DNA of 33,773 nucleotides from a virus, in IMG/VR virus record IMGVR_UViG_3300048817_000051, positions 1 to 33,773 of that record; one strand, written 5' to 3'. Below, piece by piece: positions 1 through 7,895 of the stretch. Made by a program: the position numbers and the translations under genes. How positions within the stretch are numbered: position 1 is the stretch's first letter; the number at the start of each line of letters is the position of its first letter. The notes under the pieces are model-generated. The model saw only the letters and a program-made list of their open reading frames with translations. It had not been told where the DNA came from and made no database searches.

Positions 1-127
1 AAAATGCACTGGATGCGAAGAGCCTGACCTTTTCTATCTGGCAAAGCGTATGCAAGATGGGTACTACGGACCTCTTAAGCCGAGTGATCCTTACGAGTGG
101 TTCGACAAGCATAGGCATTGTGGCGGC
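1..127. repeat. Left copy of 127-bp exact terminal direct repeat
   Basis: Bases 1-127 are identical to 33647-33773. The length equals a common assembler k-mer (127), so this is most simply the overlap of a circular contig rather than a biological terminal repeat. A P22-type headful phage would give circularly permuted ends and exactly this kind of assembly. The non-redundant genome is 33,646 bp. Confidence 0.95.
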
Positions 128-241
128 ACTCACGATCATTTCCGTATCGCCTATGAATGCCCTGAAAACTATGACACTGACTTGCTGAGCCTTTTGGTGG
201 GTAAGGCTAATTCACTGCTGTTCAGGAAGGATCGCAAATGA
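50..241 (+). CDS. Small cysteine-containing phage protein, 3' part of a gene crossing the genome junction
   Basis: The open frame runs back past the ATG at 50 to base 2, and the upstream residues look coding: Lys-Cys-Thr-Gly-Cys, then an FYLAKRMQDGYYG stretch. Closing the circle puts a stop (TAA, 33645-33647) just before it. One base fewer in the A-run at 33646-33650 would join it to the ATG at 33623, which has a good GAGGCGG ribosome site. The joined product, starting MANNRMYLKCTGC, resembles a widespread family of small phage proteins with a CxxC, an aromatic LAKR-type stretch and a later His/Cys pair (here RHCGGTHDHF). I recall that family from memory and its function is unknown. The gene overlaps the next one by ATGA. 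The true product is probably about 89 residues; the ATG at 50 would give only 63. Confidence 0.7.
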   Translation: MQDGYYGPLKPSDPYEWFDKHRHCGGTHDHFRIAYECPENYDTDLLSLLVGKANSLLFRKDRK

Positions 242-732
242 GAGCCTGTAACTGTGAACAAGCCCGCGCACTGCGCGAGCGCATCACACATCTCGAGGCG
301 GCGCTGCGCAAGGTCCTGGACGAATATATGGGCACCGGATATTACGATTCAGATACGGTCGCGGAAGTCGAAAAACTGCTCGGCCTCACTGCGGAAACGC
401 CTTGCCAACACGAGCGGCTTCCGGTGAATCACTACGGCAAGCGGGGAATTATGGCCTGTGTTCGATCTTTACCAATCGCTAGGCTTAGATCGTACATCCG
501 CCGCGGAGCCGAAATGACATACGACGAAATCATTGAGCATTGCGAACGTGAGCATGCACGAATGGTCGAGGCGCAGCGGGAAAGTGTCAGACGGCAGGCG
601 GCGATGGATGCATTCAACGCCCAGTTTCAAGCGGCCTGGGCCGTTTACTGCGCAAATCTGCACGTGCTGATGGTGCGCGGCATGTTCGATCCGACGTTCT
701 GCGCACCTGCCAATCCAGGGGATGGTAAATGA
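238..732 (+). CDS. Hypothetical early-arm protein with N-terminal coiled coil
   Basis: 164 residues, not recognised. It starts at an ATGA overlap with the upstream gene, implying translational coupling. Residues 1-50 are helical and charged with heptad-like spacing (ALRERITHLEAALRKVLDEY), so an N-terminal coiled coil is likely, preceded by a Cys-x-Cys pair. The middle has scattered Cys and His, and residues 90-150 are again helical, rich in Glu, Arg and Ala. No signal peptide or membrane segment is visible. Its place in a chain of small, tightly overlapping rightward genes upstream of the integrase suggests an early accessory gene. Confidence 0.7.
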   Translation: MRACNCEQARALRERITHLEAALRKVLDEYMGTGYYDSDTVAEVEKLLGLTAETPCQHERLPVNHYGKRGIMACVRSLPIARLRSYIRRGAEMTYDEIIEHCEREHARMVEAQRESVRRQAAMDAFNAQFQAAWAVYCANLHVLMVRGMFDPTFCAPANPGDGK

Positions 733-791
733 GCGAATGGCTTCGGAGCCCATGCGCTTACCATAATGTGCTGGGACTTGACGGCCGGTAG
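729..791 (+). CDS. Possible 20-residue peptide coupled to the upstream gene
   Basis: ATG at 729 overlaps the upstream stop as ATGA, and a purine-rich AGGGGAT lies 4-10 bases before it. The frame encodes MSEWLRSPCAYHNVLGLDGR and stops at TAG 789-791. The overlap and ribosome site match those of the neighbouring genes, but the length is too short to judge coding by composition. It could equally be a chance frame. Bases 792-837 after it carry no gene. Confidence 0.3.
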   Translation: MSEWLRSPCAYHNVLGLDGR

Positions 792-837
792 GACTCTATG
801 GCCTAATACCAATATCGTGTTAACGGAATTTTAAGAG

Positions 838-1074
838 ATGAAACCAACGACCCCTGGTGAGCGACTTTTCGAGGCTAAGGACGCCCGCCCAATGAGCGCC
901 AAAGAATTGCGGGTTACCCTTGATAAGCTGGATGTTTCTCAGCGCGGAGCCGCCAAAGCGATGGGTATAAGTGAACGCAACATGCGTCGCTACATCGCTA
1001 ACGACCTGCCCGTCCCCTTGGTGGTTGCGCTTTTACTGCGAGTCCGCCTCGAGCAACTCATGGGTGCAAAATGA
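838..1074 (+). CDS. Small helix-turn-helix DNA-binding protein next to the integrase
   Basis: 78 residues. Residues about 24-66 read as a helix-turn-helix: an ELRVTLDKLDVSQRGAAKAM helix pair, then GISERNMRRYIAN, where the second helix carries the Arg residues expected for base contacts. The remainder is PVPLVVALLLRVRLEQL. This is the layout of a common small phage/prophage HTH protein (as I recall it, ...LSQRGAARLLGV..RTVRRW...PVP..VALLL..). AAGAG precedes the ATG. The gene overlaps the integrase by ATGA, so the two are likely co-translated. It could act as a recombination directionality factor or a repressor of the arm. It is the only small repressor-like HTH protein in the genome. Confidence 0.8.
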   Translation: MKPTTPGERLFEAKDARPMSAKELRVTLDKLDVSQRGAAKAMGISERNMRRYIANDLPVPLVVALLLRVRLEQLMGAK

Positions 1075-2747
1075 GAGCAGCACTTTACGCCCGGTTCAGC
1101 ACCGACAAACAACGCGACGCATCGATTGACGATCAATTCCGCGAGTGCGAGCGCATGGCGAAGGCCATTGGCTGCACCGTCTCGACCCGGTTTGAAGACC
1201 GCGGAATCTCTGGCGGCACCGCGCAGCGCCCCGGCTATCAAGCGATGGCATCCGCCGCGCGCACTCACCAGTTCGATGTGATCATCTCTGAAGACATCAG
1301 CCGCATGTGGCGCAACCGTAAAGAGTACGGCGACCGCAGCACAGAGTTTGAGGATTGCGGCGTGCATCTCGTTACCTGCGTCGGGGATGACACCCGCCGC
1401 GACGGCTGGATGATAGTTACAATAAAACTAGCTATGGCTGAGCAAGCCCGCAAGGAGGCTTCGTATCGCACGCGGCGCGGCCAAGAGGGTAACGCGCGCG
1501 CAGGCAAGTCAACCGGCGGCCGTGCCTACGGCTACGTACCAGTCAAAGACGGCACAAGCGGCCGAATCGAAATCAACGCCACCGAAGCGCCGATCGTGCG
1601 CCGAATTTTCGAGATGTATGCGAGTGGCGCGAGCGCGCGTGCAATCGCCGCGACGTTCAACGCGGAGGGTATCCCCTCCCCCGGCGCCGGTTGGAAGCGC
1701 ACCAAGCGGCGCACGGACGGCAAATGGCTCGCGTCCTCAATCCACGGCGACATCGAGCGCGGGACCGGCATCCTCAACAATCGCCGCTATGTCGGCGTCA
1801 CGCTGTGGGGCCGGTCGGAATGGAAGCGCTCCGCGGCCGACAGCAAAAAGCGCCGGCACATAATGCTTGAGGCCGGCGCGGCGCACGAATCTACGGACGA
1901 ACGGTTCCGCATTGTCCCCCAAGCGCTGTGGGACCGCGTGAAGGCGCGCCAGACGCATCAGAGCAAAGAGTTAGGGTCGAAAGTAAAGGGCGCGCTGCGC
2001 CAGCGGGCGCGGCCAGTGAAGTACCTATTGAGCGGCCTGCTACGCTGCCAGGCGTGCGAGTCGAGCTTTGCGCTATCGAACGCCACCCGGTACCAGTGCT
2101 CAAGTCACCACGAAGGGGGCACGCACGCTTGCGCCGTCACCCTGTCCGTTCCGCGGGATCGATTAGAACGGGTCATGCTCGACTGCGCGCACACGGAACT
2201 GCTTGACCCTGTGAAGCTAGCCGAAATTGAGGCGTGGCACGTCGCGCACCGGCCAGCTACGGTCGATTACCGGCCGCGAATTGCGGAGCTTGAGGCGCAA
2301 GTTGCCAACTTCGTCAAGGCGATCGGCAGTGGAACGGAGGGTATTGGGGATTTGGTTGCGGCGCTGAAGGCCGCGCGGGGCGAGTTGGACCGACTGAAGG
2401 CGTTGGGTAGTCTGCCGCGCGCTGCGCAGCAGAAGGCCGCTAGCGAGCCCGTAGGGAAGCGGGCGGCGCGGATGCGCGAGCGGTTAGAGGCCGGTGGCGA
2501 GCTGGCGCAGGCGGCCATGCGAGAATTGTTCCCAGGCTCGATTTGGCTCGAGGCGGATGATACGGGCCGTTTCCTATGGGCACACGCTCAGGGCGCTTGG
2601 CCGACAGTAGAGGTTATTCGACCCGGCCCGGCCCGCGCTGAAGAGTTTCCGATGATTTACGCGGTTCGGATGGGCCAGGTAGACGTAAGTGGTAGCGGGG
2701 GCGTGATTCAGTTAACGCCTACCTTCCGCCTTTCACTCGCAGCCTAG
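1071..2747 (+). CDS. int: Large serine recombinase (phage integrase)
   Basis: 558 residues, a normal length for large serine integrases, which join attP and attB. Residues 1-135 are the resolvase domain: YARFS puts the nucleophile at Ser10, followed by DKQ..ASIDDQ and the EDISRMWRN active-site arginine region (about 74-82). The recombinase DNA-binding domain spans about 148-250 (GGRAYGYVP, APIVRRIFEMYASG, then ILNNRRYVGVTLWGR). A zinc ribbon follows, with Cys328, Cys331, Cys345 and Cys356, and a coiled-coil segment at about 402-447, as expected for synapsis control. It overlaps the HTH gene by ATGA and ends the rightward arm at a strong terminator. The attP site should lie next to the gene but cannot be identified without the host sequence. 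Confidence 0.95.
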   Translation: MRAALYARFSTDKQRDASIDDQFRECERMAKAIGCTVSTRFEDRGISGGTAQRPGYQAMASAARTHQFDVIISEDISRMWRNRKEYGDRSTEFEDCGVHLVTCVGDDTRRDGWMIVTIKLAMAEQARKEASYRTRRGQEGNARAGKSTGGRAYGYVPVKDGTSGRIEINATEAPIVRRIFEMYASGASARAIAATFNAEGIPSPGAGWKRTKRRTDGKWLASSIHGDIERGTGILNNRRYVGVTLWGRSEWKRSAADSKKRRHIMLEAGAAHESTDERFRIVPQALWDRVKARQTHQSKELGSKVKGALRQRARPVKYLLSGLLRCQACESSFALSNATRYQCSSHHEGGTHACAVTLSVPRDRLERVMLDCAHTELLDPVKLAEIEAWHVAHRPATVDYRPRIAELEAQVANFVKAIGSGTEGIGDLVAALKAARGELDRLKALGSLPRAAQQKAASEPVGKRAARMRERLEAGGELAQAAMRELFPGSIWLEADDTGRFLWAHAQGAWPTVEVIRPGPARAEEFPMIYAVRMGQVDVSGSGGVIQLTPTFRLSLAA

Positions 2748-2848
2748 GGTTACGGCAGCCTAACGCGGACTACCTCGACGAGCTTAGGGCGCGGAAATAA
2801 AAAAGGCCGGCTATGCGCCGGCCTTTTACTATCTTCTGCCTTTCACTC
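2723..2848. repeat. Pair of 16-bp imperfect direct repeats flanking the terminator
   Basis: CTTCCGCCTTTCACTC at 2723-2738 and CTTCTGCCTTTCACTC at 2833-2848 differ at one base. One copy lies in the integrase 3' end and the other at the tailspike 3' end, with the hairpin between them. They may be a scar of recombination or part of an attachment or regulatory site. Confidence 0.6.
2801..2827. terminator. Bidirectional intrinsic terminator between integrase and tailspike
   Basis: Perfect 11-bp inverted repeat AAAAGGCCGGC / GCCGGCCTTTT with a 5-base TATGC loop. It gives a GC stem with a T-run on both strands. It lies between two convergent genes (stops at 2747 and 2848), so it can end transcription from both arms. 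Confidence 0.93.
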
Positions 2849-5130
2849 TAGGTCCAAAGGCCCGCCGCGCTGTCCCATACGGCGGGATACTTCGCTAGCC
2901 CGGCGATGACAAGAGCCGTGCCGAGAGACATAAGGCTTGTGCCGGACGCGGCGAAGGTGATGCTATCCGCGGACGCCGATTCATTGCACAACCAACACAC
3001 TTCACCGTCACGCTGACCGGCTTGCATTTTGACGCCGGTCACGGGGCCTGCCGGGGCTAAGCGAACCACCTTCAAACCTCCGGTAGTGATCGTGCCGTTG
3101 GTCGCGATGATCTGAGCGCTGGCGCTTTGGAAGTCGGTAGAGAAGAGGCCGCCGCCGCTCGTTGTTTGCGTGATGCGCTCGTTCTCGATTGAGTTCATGT
3201 TGTTGGCATTATCGTTCGCGCTGTTGTACGCAGCGGCGGCGGAGGCCGTCGTGGTGGAACAGCCGCGACACTTCACACCGTAGGATGTCGCCGCAAGGTT
3301 CACGCCGTTGGTTTGCGTCGCTTCTGCCGCCGTGTCGTTCGTGGTGTTGAAGCCTAACTGGCAGTTTTCGATAAGCCCTGACTGACAGGCTGCAACCGCG
3401 ATACCGACGCCCGTGCTTCCCGCCACTTTGCTCGTGCGGATGACGAAGTCCGGCATACGAGCCGGCGACCAGACGGCCGCAGGCTGACCGAACCGAATGC
3501 CGTTGGGGCCGCCGGAGTTGAGCACATCGACATCTTCGATGATGACTTTCATCGCCTCAGCGCCGATCTGCACTGTGCCGCCGTTCGTGACGCCGCTGCG
3601 CAACGTGATGAACGTTCCTGTAGCTTCAATCGCAGTGCCTGTTGCGGTGGGTACTACGATGGAGAACCCATCCATACTGTAGCCCTGCAAGTCGGTCTGC
3701 GCCTGGTACTTCACTGGCGCGGGCGTGAGCGCGTTGATGGTCGCCGCGAGATAGCCGCCCACTGCGCCTGCACCTGAGAGTGTGACACCCACGGTGCGAA
3801 GATTGAACACGTTGATGTTGCGCAGGGATGACTGCCGGTTTGGGGACTGCTGGTTGAGCGCCCACACGTTATAGTACATCGCTTCGCCGATACCTAAGTT
3901 GACGCCTTGATCCGCGCCGTTGACATAGATATTTTCGATTATGTTGCCGTATTGGCCGTTGAAACCGAAGCCCGTGCTCGTGGCGCCCATCGCGAGGTTG
4001 GTCACGTTGATGTTGCGGAACACCGAGTTCGTCATGTGGCTGGAGGTCCACAACGACATCGTGCCGGGGTTGCTGTTGGTACTCGACCAACCGTACTCCC
4101 CGTAGATGCCGTTGCCGACTACCGCGCTTTGGCCATCGATCCAGATGTTTTCCGTGATGCAGTTAAACAGGCCGCCGAAGTACACCAGGACTCCTGAGCA
4201 GTTGGCTGCGGGGTTGTTCGATTGAAGGCGCAAATTGCGCAGCACTATGCCGCCTTGCAGCGGTAGGCTGTTCGCCGCAAGATTGTCCTGGTCGAAGATG
4301 CCTGTCGTGTAGGTTCCGAAAGGGTATCCGCTGCGGCTGCCGACGCGGATCGTCATGCCGTTGTTTGTGCCGCCCGTGCCGTTATAGTTGACCTTAACGC
4401 TGCCGTTTTCCAGCGAGGCATCGAAGCACAGGTTAAAAAATCCCATCGCGTTCATTGCTGTATTGAACAACCCGGAGAAGCTTAGCGTGCAACCCTGCAA
4501 GTCAATATGAACGCCCGAACGGACTTGGAACGGCGTAGCCGTGCCGAAGTAGTACACGTCGGACGCGGCACCCGCGCCCGAATTTGGGAAGTACACGGGG
4601 CCCGTCGGGCCGTTCGCGATCGACGCGTTCACGAGTGCCGCAAAGAGTGTGGTATTGGTCGCGGCTGCACCGGTCGAATTCGGCACGATGCCATAGCGCA
4701 GCACATTACCCCAGGGGTAGGGTTGCAAGGCCGCTTGGGTGAATCCTGCCGCAGTTTCAGCGGCGGTGATCGGGAACAGAAGAGGGCCGATACTCGCAGC
4801 CGTACCCACCCCTGGCACCACAATAGGGTCACTGTCCTCAAGCTTGACTCCGGCCGCGCTATAGAGCTGCGCGCGGTAAATAACAGTCGGGTTGAGGTAG
4901 ATAGGTACGAATCGGCCGGCCGAATCGGCCACCGTGCCGGCTACCGGGTTTACGCTTCCCGCGGTTGGTTGGGATAGGGGAGTGCCCAGTAAACCATCGG
5001 CATAGACGTTCGATAAGGTCGTGGTACCGGACATAAAGAAGCAGTAGTAGCACCCACTCTGCGGCTGCCCAACGGTGGACAACGGCTTGGCTTGCGGATC
5101 TGAAAAAAGTATGCCGGTTGGTGTCGTCAT
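2848..5130 (-). CDS. Tailspike / tail fibre with right-handed beta-helix body
   Basis: 760 residues. Residues 1-130 form a head-binding-like domain (TPTGILFSDPQAKPLS, YADGLLGTPL, ADSAGRFVPIYLNP, YRAQLYSAAGV) of a type common at the start of podovirus tail fibres. Residues about 165-640 show parallel beta-helix character: short strands rich in Asn, Gly, Ile and Val in a recurring pattern (IVLRNLRLQSNN, NCITENIWIDGQ, SVFRNINVTNL, NIIENIYVNGAD, SSLRNINVFNL), as in pectate-lyase-fold polysaccharide depolymerases. The last 120 residues look like a trimerisation or capping domain. It is the last gene of the late arm, where P22 gp9-type spikes are expected. The role is host-surface recognition, possibly with glycan cleavage. 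The substrate cannot be read. Confidence 0.88.
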   Translation of the reverse strand: MTTPTGILFSDPQAKPLSTVGQPQSGCYYCFFMSGTTTLSNVYADGLLGTPLSQPTAGSVNPVAGTVADSAGRFVPIYLNPTVIYRAQLYSAAGVKLEDSDPIVVPGVGTAASIGPLLFPITAAETAAGFTQAALQPYPWGNVLRYGIVPNSTGAAATNTTLFAALVNASIANGPTGPVYFPNSGAGAASDVYYFGTATPFQVRSGVHIDLQGCTLSFSGLFNTAMNAMGFFNLCFDASLENGSVKVNYNGTGGTNNGMTIRVGSRSGYPFGTYTTGIFDQDNLAANSLPLQGGIVLRNLRLQSNNPAANCSGVLVYFGGLFNCITENIWIDGQSAVVGNGIYGEYGWSSTNSNPGTMSLWTSSHMTNSVFRNINVTNLAMGATSTGFGFNGQYGNIIENIYVNGADQGVNLGIGEAMYYNVWALNQQSPNRQSSLRNINVFNLRTVGVTLSGAGAVGGYLAATINALTPAPVKYQAQTDLQGYSMDGFSIVVPTATGTAIEATGTFITLRSGVTNGGTVQIGAEAMKVIIEDVDVLNSGGPNGIRFGQPAAVWSPARMPDFVIRTSKVAGSTGVGIAVAACQSGLIENCQLGFNTTNDTAAEATQTNGVNLAATSYGVKCRGCSTTTASAAAAYNSANDNANNMNSIENERITQTTSGGGLFSTDFQSASAQIIATNGTITTGGLKVVRLAPAGPVTGVKMQAGQRDGEVCWLCNESASADSITFAASGTSLMSLGTALVIAGLAKYPAVWDSAAGLWT

Positions 5131-5158
5131 CGGGGATTATCCCTCTTATTTTGTTAAA

Positions 5159-5186
5159 TTGCACCGCAAGCCGCTTGTGTGATAAG
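5159..5186 (+). promoter_or_regulatory. Possible sigma70-type promoter for the rightward island
   Basis: TTGCAC (5159-5164), a 16-base gap, then GATAAG (5181-5186), in the short divergent gap between the tailspike start and the first island gene. A start about 7 bases downstream would leave almost no leader before the ATG at 5196, so this is tentative. Confidence 0.3.
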
Positions 5187-5195
5187 CTGCACGGT

Positions 5196-5357
5196 ATGAG
5201 TTCTAAATCAGTTCGTGAATATCTGGCCGGTATCGGCGCCAAGGGTGGCGCTGCCGGCAAGGGTTCGAGCAAAAATCGCGGGACTACCGCGTATTACAAA
5301 CGCATTAGCCAACTGGCCGCGAAGGCTCGAAAGGCGAAGCAGAAGGAATCAAAGTGA
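5196..5357 (+). CDS. Small basic protein, first gene of rightward island
   Basis: 53 residues from the ATG at 5196. The frame is open further upstream, but that would run into the divergent tailspike gene. The sequence begins MSSKSVREYLAGIGAKGGAA and continues GKGSSKNRGTTAYYKRISQLAAKARKAKQKESK. It is strongly basic, with a Gly/Lys-rich start and a Lys/Ala helix, like the small KGG-type proteins found in many phages. No function is known; nucleic-acid binding is plausible from charge alone. It overlaps the next gene by ATGA and is surrounded on both sides by leftward late genes. Confidence 0.7.
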   Translation: MSSKSVREYLAGIGAKGGAAGKGSSKNRGTTAYYKRISQLAAKARKAKQKESK

Positions 5358-5809
5358 AACTGTTCTCTTTCTTGGTGCTGATATCGGTCGCGTTCTCAGC
5401 GCATGCGCAAACCACGACGTGCCAACGCAACTACAACACTGTGACTTGCAACACCTATCCGGGTGTGCAGCAGTCGGTCCCCTTCAATTCCAACTTGATG
5501 CCGCAGTACCAGTCGCCACAACAAATGCAGTTGCAAGCGGCGCAGGCCGAATTGGCAAGGCGGCAAGCAGAGCTAGCGGAGGCTCAGGCGGAGCAGTTGC
5601 GGCAGCAAACCGAAATGCTTCAACAGCAACAGGCCGACTTGCAGCGGCAGCGGGAAGAATTCGCCGCCAAGCAGGCGCAGCTCATGCGCGAACAGCAGCG
5701 GGCCGCTGAACAAGAGCGGCTAAGTAAAGCCCGCGACGAACCTACGGCTAGCGAACGGGCGCGTGCTAAAGCCGTCGAGGATCGCCTGAACAAGGACACC
5801 GCGAAATGA
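5354..5809 (+). CDS. Secreted Gln-rich coiled-coil protein
   Basis: 151 residues. Residues 1-18 are a classic signal peptide (MKLFSFLVLISVAFSAHA, then Gln-Thr). A short Cys-containing segment follows (TTTCQRNYNTVTCN, which could form a disulfide), then the motif NLMPQYQSPQQM. Residues about 62-140 are a long Gln/Ala/Glu/Arg helix with heptad character, a coiled coil. It should act in the periplasm or envelope. The MPQYQSPQQM motif recurs at the start of the ejection protein gene on the opposite strand at 9664, with close DNA identity, so part of this gene was probably copied from it or the reverse. A spanin-like or envelope-modifying role is possible but not shown. It is coupled by ATGA overlaps on both sides. 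Confidence 0.8.
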   Translation: MKLFSFLVLISVAFSAHAQTTTCQRNYNTVTCNTYPGVQQSVPFNSNLMPQYQSPQQMQLQAAQAELARRQAELAEAQAEQLRQQTEMLQQQQADLQRQREEFAAKQAQLMREQQRAAEQERLSKARDEPTASERARAKAVEDRLNKDTAK

Positions 5810-5877
5810 TCGACCATCTTGCCGCACTTCTCTTGCTCGCGATTTGGGTCTGGATTGAGGTAAAGCCCAAGCGCTAA
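5806..5877 (+). CDS. Possible 23-residue single-span membrane peptide
   Basis: ATG at 5806 overlaps the upstream stop as ATGA. The product MIDHLAALLLLAIWVWIEVK ends PKR; residues 4-18 form one hydrophobic span followed by a basic tail. It ends 4 bases into the convergent ejection-protein gene. The size and topology fit a small membrane peptide, perhaps the lysis partner of the secreted gene before it. It is too short to be certain. Confidence 0.45.
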   Translation: MIDHLAALLLLAIWVWIEVKPKR

Positions 5878-7895
5878 AGTTTTTGGAATCGCGCCAAGGC
5901 CGCTTTGCGTGACATCGAGCCTTCTAACGCTTTCGCGCCGAGTTTGCCGGCGGCGCTACCAAACAACGTGCCCACACCCGGAGCGCCTAGCGAGCTGCCA
6001 ATCGCTTCGCCGACTAAAGCGCCGCCGTGCTCCACTCCCTTAATCGCGCCGCGCTGTAGCAAGTTGTGACCCTGCACCGCGGAGCCAGGGTAGGCCCGGT
6101 CGATATCGAGAATGTTGCCCGCGTCATTCAGCGTCTTTAGCTGCTGCAATTCCGATGGGCTGAATACTTTGGCTAACTTGGCGGAGTTCGCATTCAAATA
6201 CTGCGTGACCCCCCGGTTGTTCCATTGGTTCCCTTTGAATGCTTGTCCCTTCTCTTGCATGCGCTGCATGAACTGTGACCGTATTTCACCGAGCGCCGCC
6301 TGTGCTTGCGGCTGCACTTCAGTAGGAACCTTGTTCAGTGTATCGACGACGTGCCCGAACTGATCCACCGGCATGCGTGCAACTGCGTCGGGAATCTTTT
6401 CGACGTTGACGGCGCGATTTATCCCGCCAGGGCCGGAACTGTCGAGCAAGGACGAGACCCCTTTGGGCTCGTCTAACAAAGTCGCACGAAGCCTTCTAGT
6501 TGCCCGCGCTTGGTCGTAAACATCTGTCCCGGCGGAGGACGTTACGTCATCGTCTATTGCATCTTTGATTTTGCCGATTAACCGCCCCGTGCGAGGGGAC
6601 CACTGATCGTTGAGGTACTGTTTAAGGCGTTCCGCTTGTTGGACGGTTGCGCTACCAATTGTTCCGGCGTCGTCAGCAATACCGGCCTGACGCAAGTATG
6701 CATTCACACCGCGCAATAGCTGCTGTCCATCCGTGGTGCCAATGAACGCAGCGCGATCCGCCAGAGCCTTGGATGTGGCGGGCAGTTCGGTTGGCATGCC
6801 GTTCGCCGCGTCGTCGGCTTGTCCGTATAGCGCCTTTATCCGGTTGTCCAAATTGTCGGACAAGTCTTGAAGTGGCTGTAAAATAACGCTGCCGCGATTA
6901 TGCAGCGAAGTTTCGTCCAACCCGGTAGAACCGCCAGATTTAGCAACCAAATCGTCGGTGTATCTGCCCAACGTTTCGCGCTCTTTACCCAAAGCGTCTG
7001 ACAGCACCTTGCCGCCATCGGTGTCGAGTTTCGATTGCTGGAAATCCGTTGCCGCGCTCTTTGCATCACCCACAATAGCGCTTGTTCGTGCTTCAGTGAG
7101 CCCCGCCGCTTTGAGCGTCGCCGCGCGTTGCGCTTGCACATCGGGCGGCAGTTCCGTCGCCAGTACAGGCGGCGGTGCAGGCGCCGCGGGAGCTGACTCG
7201 GCGGCCTTTGGAACGGGCGCGGTATCGAGCGCCGTGAACGGCGCGGCGCGCGGACTGCCTGACGCGCTGAGTGGCGGCGGAGCTTCGTCAAATTTAATCG
7301 GTGGCGATGCCCCCGGTACGTCCGGTACATTTGTTGGCGGCGCGGGTACGGGCTTCGCCGCTGCCGCAGCGTCGGCCGCGGTGCTTGCAGTCCGCAAACC
7401 GGTGAGCGCTTTCACCCCCTGACCCGCGACCACGAGATTGGCAACATCGCCGGCCACCACCCCGGTCTGGTTAATCACGTCGCCCACGGTGGCATTCTGT
7501 GGACCGAGCGCCTTGGCTCGTATTGCATCTATCTGGCTATCAATCGAATTCGAATCTTTCGGCGGATTCAACATGCTCGAAATATCACCGGCCAATTGCT
7601 GGCCGCCCGCACTTGGCAGGTATTGTGTCGGCTCCAACTTCTGAACCAAGGTAGGATCGGGCGCATTCGTATCGCCACCAGTCCAACGGCGATAAAGATC
7701 AACGGCCGCGTGAGCTGCTGCGTGCGGAATATTGGCGACCGTATTTGTAATCAATTCACCAGGGCCGGCTAGGTTCTCTTCCGCCCAACCGACGCGAGGC
7801 GGCGCAGGCGGCGCAGGCGCGTAATCGTTCCACGGGCCGGGATCGCCGCTCGCGGCCGGTGCCGCATAGTCTTCCCACGGGGCCGCGTCGCTCAC
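5874..7895 (-). CDS. Large internal virion / DNA-ejection protein (P22 gp16 position)
   Basis: 673 residues from a GTG that overlaps the upstream stop as GTGA. The first 30 residues repeat a PWEDYAAP / PWNDYAP motif followed by a Pro/Ala-rich stretch, a layout I recall from internal proteins of other podoviruses. Residues 180-250 are a second low-complexity Pro/Ala linker. The middle is alpha-helical, and the last 70 residues are Gly/Ala-rich and weakly hydrophobic (GGALVGEAIGSSLGAPGVG), suited to membrane insertion during DNA entry. It is the third of three consecutive ejection-type genes before the tailspike, matching the P22 order gp7-gp20-gp16. No lytic transglycosylase or lysozyme motif is visible. 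Family assignment rests on position and composition. Confidence 0.75.
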   Translation of the reverse strand: MSDAAPWEDYAAPAASGDPGPWNDYAPAPPAPPRVGWAEENLAGPGELITNTVANIPHAAAHAAVDLYRRWTGGDTNAPDPTLVQKLEPTQYLPSAGGQQLAGDISSMLNPPKDSNSIDSQIDAIRAKALGPQNATVGDVINQTGVVAGDVANLVVAGQGVKALTGLRTASTAADAAAAAKPVPAPPTNVPDVPGASPPIKFDEAPPPLSASGSPRAAPFTALDTAPVPKAAESAPAAPAPPPVLATELPPDVQAQRAATLKAAGLTEARTSAIVGDAKSAATDFQQSKLDTDGGKVLSDALGKERETLGRYTDDLVAKSGGSTGLDETSLHNRGSVILQPLQDLSDNLDNRIKALYGQADDAANGMPTELPATSKALADRAAFIGTTDGQQLLRGVNAYLRQAGIADDAGTIGSATVQQAERLKQYLNDQWSPRTGRLIGKIKDAIDDDVTSSAGTDVYDQARATRRLRATLLDEPKGVSSLLDSSGPGGINRAVNVEKIPDAVARMPVDQFGHVVDTLNKVPTEVQPQAQAALGEIRSQFMQRMQEKGQAFKGNQWNNRGVTQYLNANSAKLAKVFSPSELQQLKTLNDAGNILDIDRAYPGSAVQGHNLLQRGAIKGVEHGGALVGEAIGSSLGAPGVGTLFGSAAGKLGAKALEGSMSRKAALARFQKL

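Noticed and set aside
1-127. True terminal redundancy (T7-like direct terminal repeats)
   Set aside because: The length of exactly 127 bp equals a common k-mer, and the repeat cuts through a gene that is continuous across the junction. A P22-type headful packager is not expected to have fixed terminal repeats.
990-1367. 125-codon minus-strand frame across the HTH and integrase genes
   Set aside because: Antisense to two coupled genes; no support beyond being open.
4507-4977. 156-codon plus-strand frame inside the tailspike gene
   Set aside because: Antisense shadow of a well-supported gene; Arg-rich, low-complexity product with no start signal.
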